From assembly GCF_027947535.2 (NCBI RefSeq), contig NZ_JAAGKO020000005.1:1-64000 (forward strand): a DNA stretch of 64,000 nt. Direction: 5' to 3'. This document shows, in pieces, positions 63,856-64,000 of the stretch. The notes under the pieces are model-generated. The model was given only the letters and a program-made list of their open reading frames with translations. It was not told where the DNA came from and ran no database searches. How positions within the stretch are numbered: position 1 is the first letter of the stretch; every line of letters begins with the position of its first letter. The stretch comes from Streptantibioticus silvisoli (GTDB lineage Bacteria > Actinomycetota > Actinomycetes > Streptomycetales > Streptomycetaceae). A program made the translations under genes and the position numbers.

Positions 63856-64000
63856 AGCAGACCCGCCACGGTACGCAGCACCGGCTCGTTGCCGGCCGGC
63901 TCGTGGCCCAGCCGTACGCCCCGGCGCGGCAGCCGGCCGAACGCGGCCAGCAGGGCGCGGTGGTGCTCGGCCGCGGCGCCCTCCGGCAGCCGCCGCACGC
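63852..64000 (-). CDS. C-terminal end of an unidentified protein, cut by the window edge
   Basis: The last 48 residues of a minus-strand gene, including EGAAAEHHRALLAAFGRLPR and LGHEPAGNEPVLRTVAGLL before a TGA overlapping the ATP-grasp start by 4 bases. The coupling shows it belongs to the same operon. The tail is helical and does not identify a family. Confidence 0.65.
   Translation of the reverse strand, partial: VRRLPEGAAAEHHRALLAAFGRLPRRGVRLGHEPAGNEPVLRTVAGLL

Overview
The window is high-GC DNA with strong third-position GC bias, many GTG starts, GGAGG-type ribosome binding sites and families typical of Streptomyces and close relatives: a SigB/F/G-type sigma factor, SpoIIE-type phosphatases, a CbpM/ClpB stress chaperone operon, small hydrophobic and DUF4232 secreted proteins, and sugar ABC transporters lacking their own ATPase. 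No rRNA, tRNA, CRISPR array, phage or transposase was recognised. It reads as chromosomal accessory or arm-like DNA, rich in regulators and decaying genes.

Layout. 0-18 kb is a stress-response block: a MerR regulator, a gene-poor 1.5 kb stretch, the sigma factor with a 16-bp terminator, a SpoIIE-type phosphatase, then a long minus-strand operon (dnaK, grpE, dnaJ-like, cbpM, clpB, zinc-ribbon thioredoxin, UBP zinc finger) with a cyclic-nucleotide-domain/thioredoxin-reductase fusion just downstream. A PucR-like regulator and a second, PAS-GAF phosphatase run the other way. 18-22.3 kb is an aromatic-degradation remnant: MarR regulator with a paired operator, a frameshifted FMN reductase, a resorcylate-decarboxylase-like amidohydrolase, an intradiol dioxygenase, and a truncated-looking PadR/HAAS pair. 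22.6-33 kb holds redox and ion genes: a pyridine-nucleotide disulfide oxidoreductase, a MOSC/FNR/2Fe-2S fusion, SDRs, a small protein ending in an amyloid-signalling-like motif, NhaA and a CPA1 antiporter, and a VOC/SDR pair divergent from a GntR regulator. 33-49 kb carries an SGNH hydrolase/TetR operon, secreted proteins, an SDR/TetR divergon with duplicated operators, a 3D-domain protein, inorganic pyrophosphatase, PAP2 phosphatase, GlpF, a divergent CrcB, another SDR and a YbdK-type ligase.

49.4-59 kb is a coherent chitin/chitosan-type utilisation locus on the minus strand: ROK regulator, lipoprotein binding protein, two permeases, GH4 enzyme, BadF-type sugar kinase, then GH18 and GH8 secreted hydrolases. 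The same 17-bp palindrome (TTAGGAA-N3-TTCCTAA) lies in front of the ROK gene and in front of the GH18 gene, tying the two halves into one regulon. 59-64 kb is an unusual minus-strand gene set (unknown partial gene, ATP-grasp ligase, nucleotidyltransferase, PqqD-like protein, MFS transporter, CYTH/TTM-like protein) that looks like the edge of a small natural-product cluster and is the best candidate for an undescribed system.

Across the window, genes are often flanked on their 3' side by short degenerate tandem repeats (8, 13-14, 16-19 or 23-24 bp units), and several genes (DUF1931, FMN reductase, an SDR, an FBP-domain protein) are decayed.
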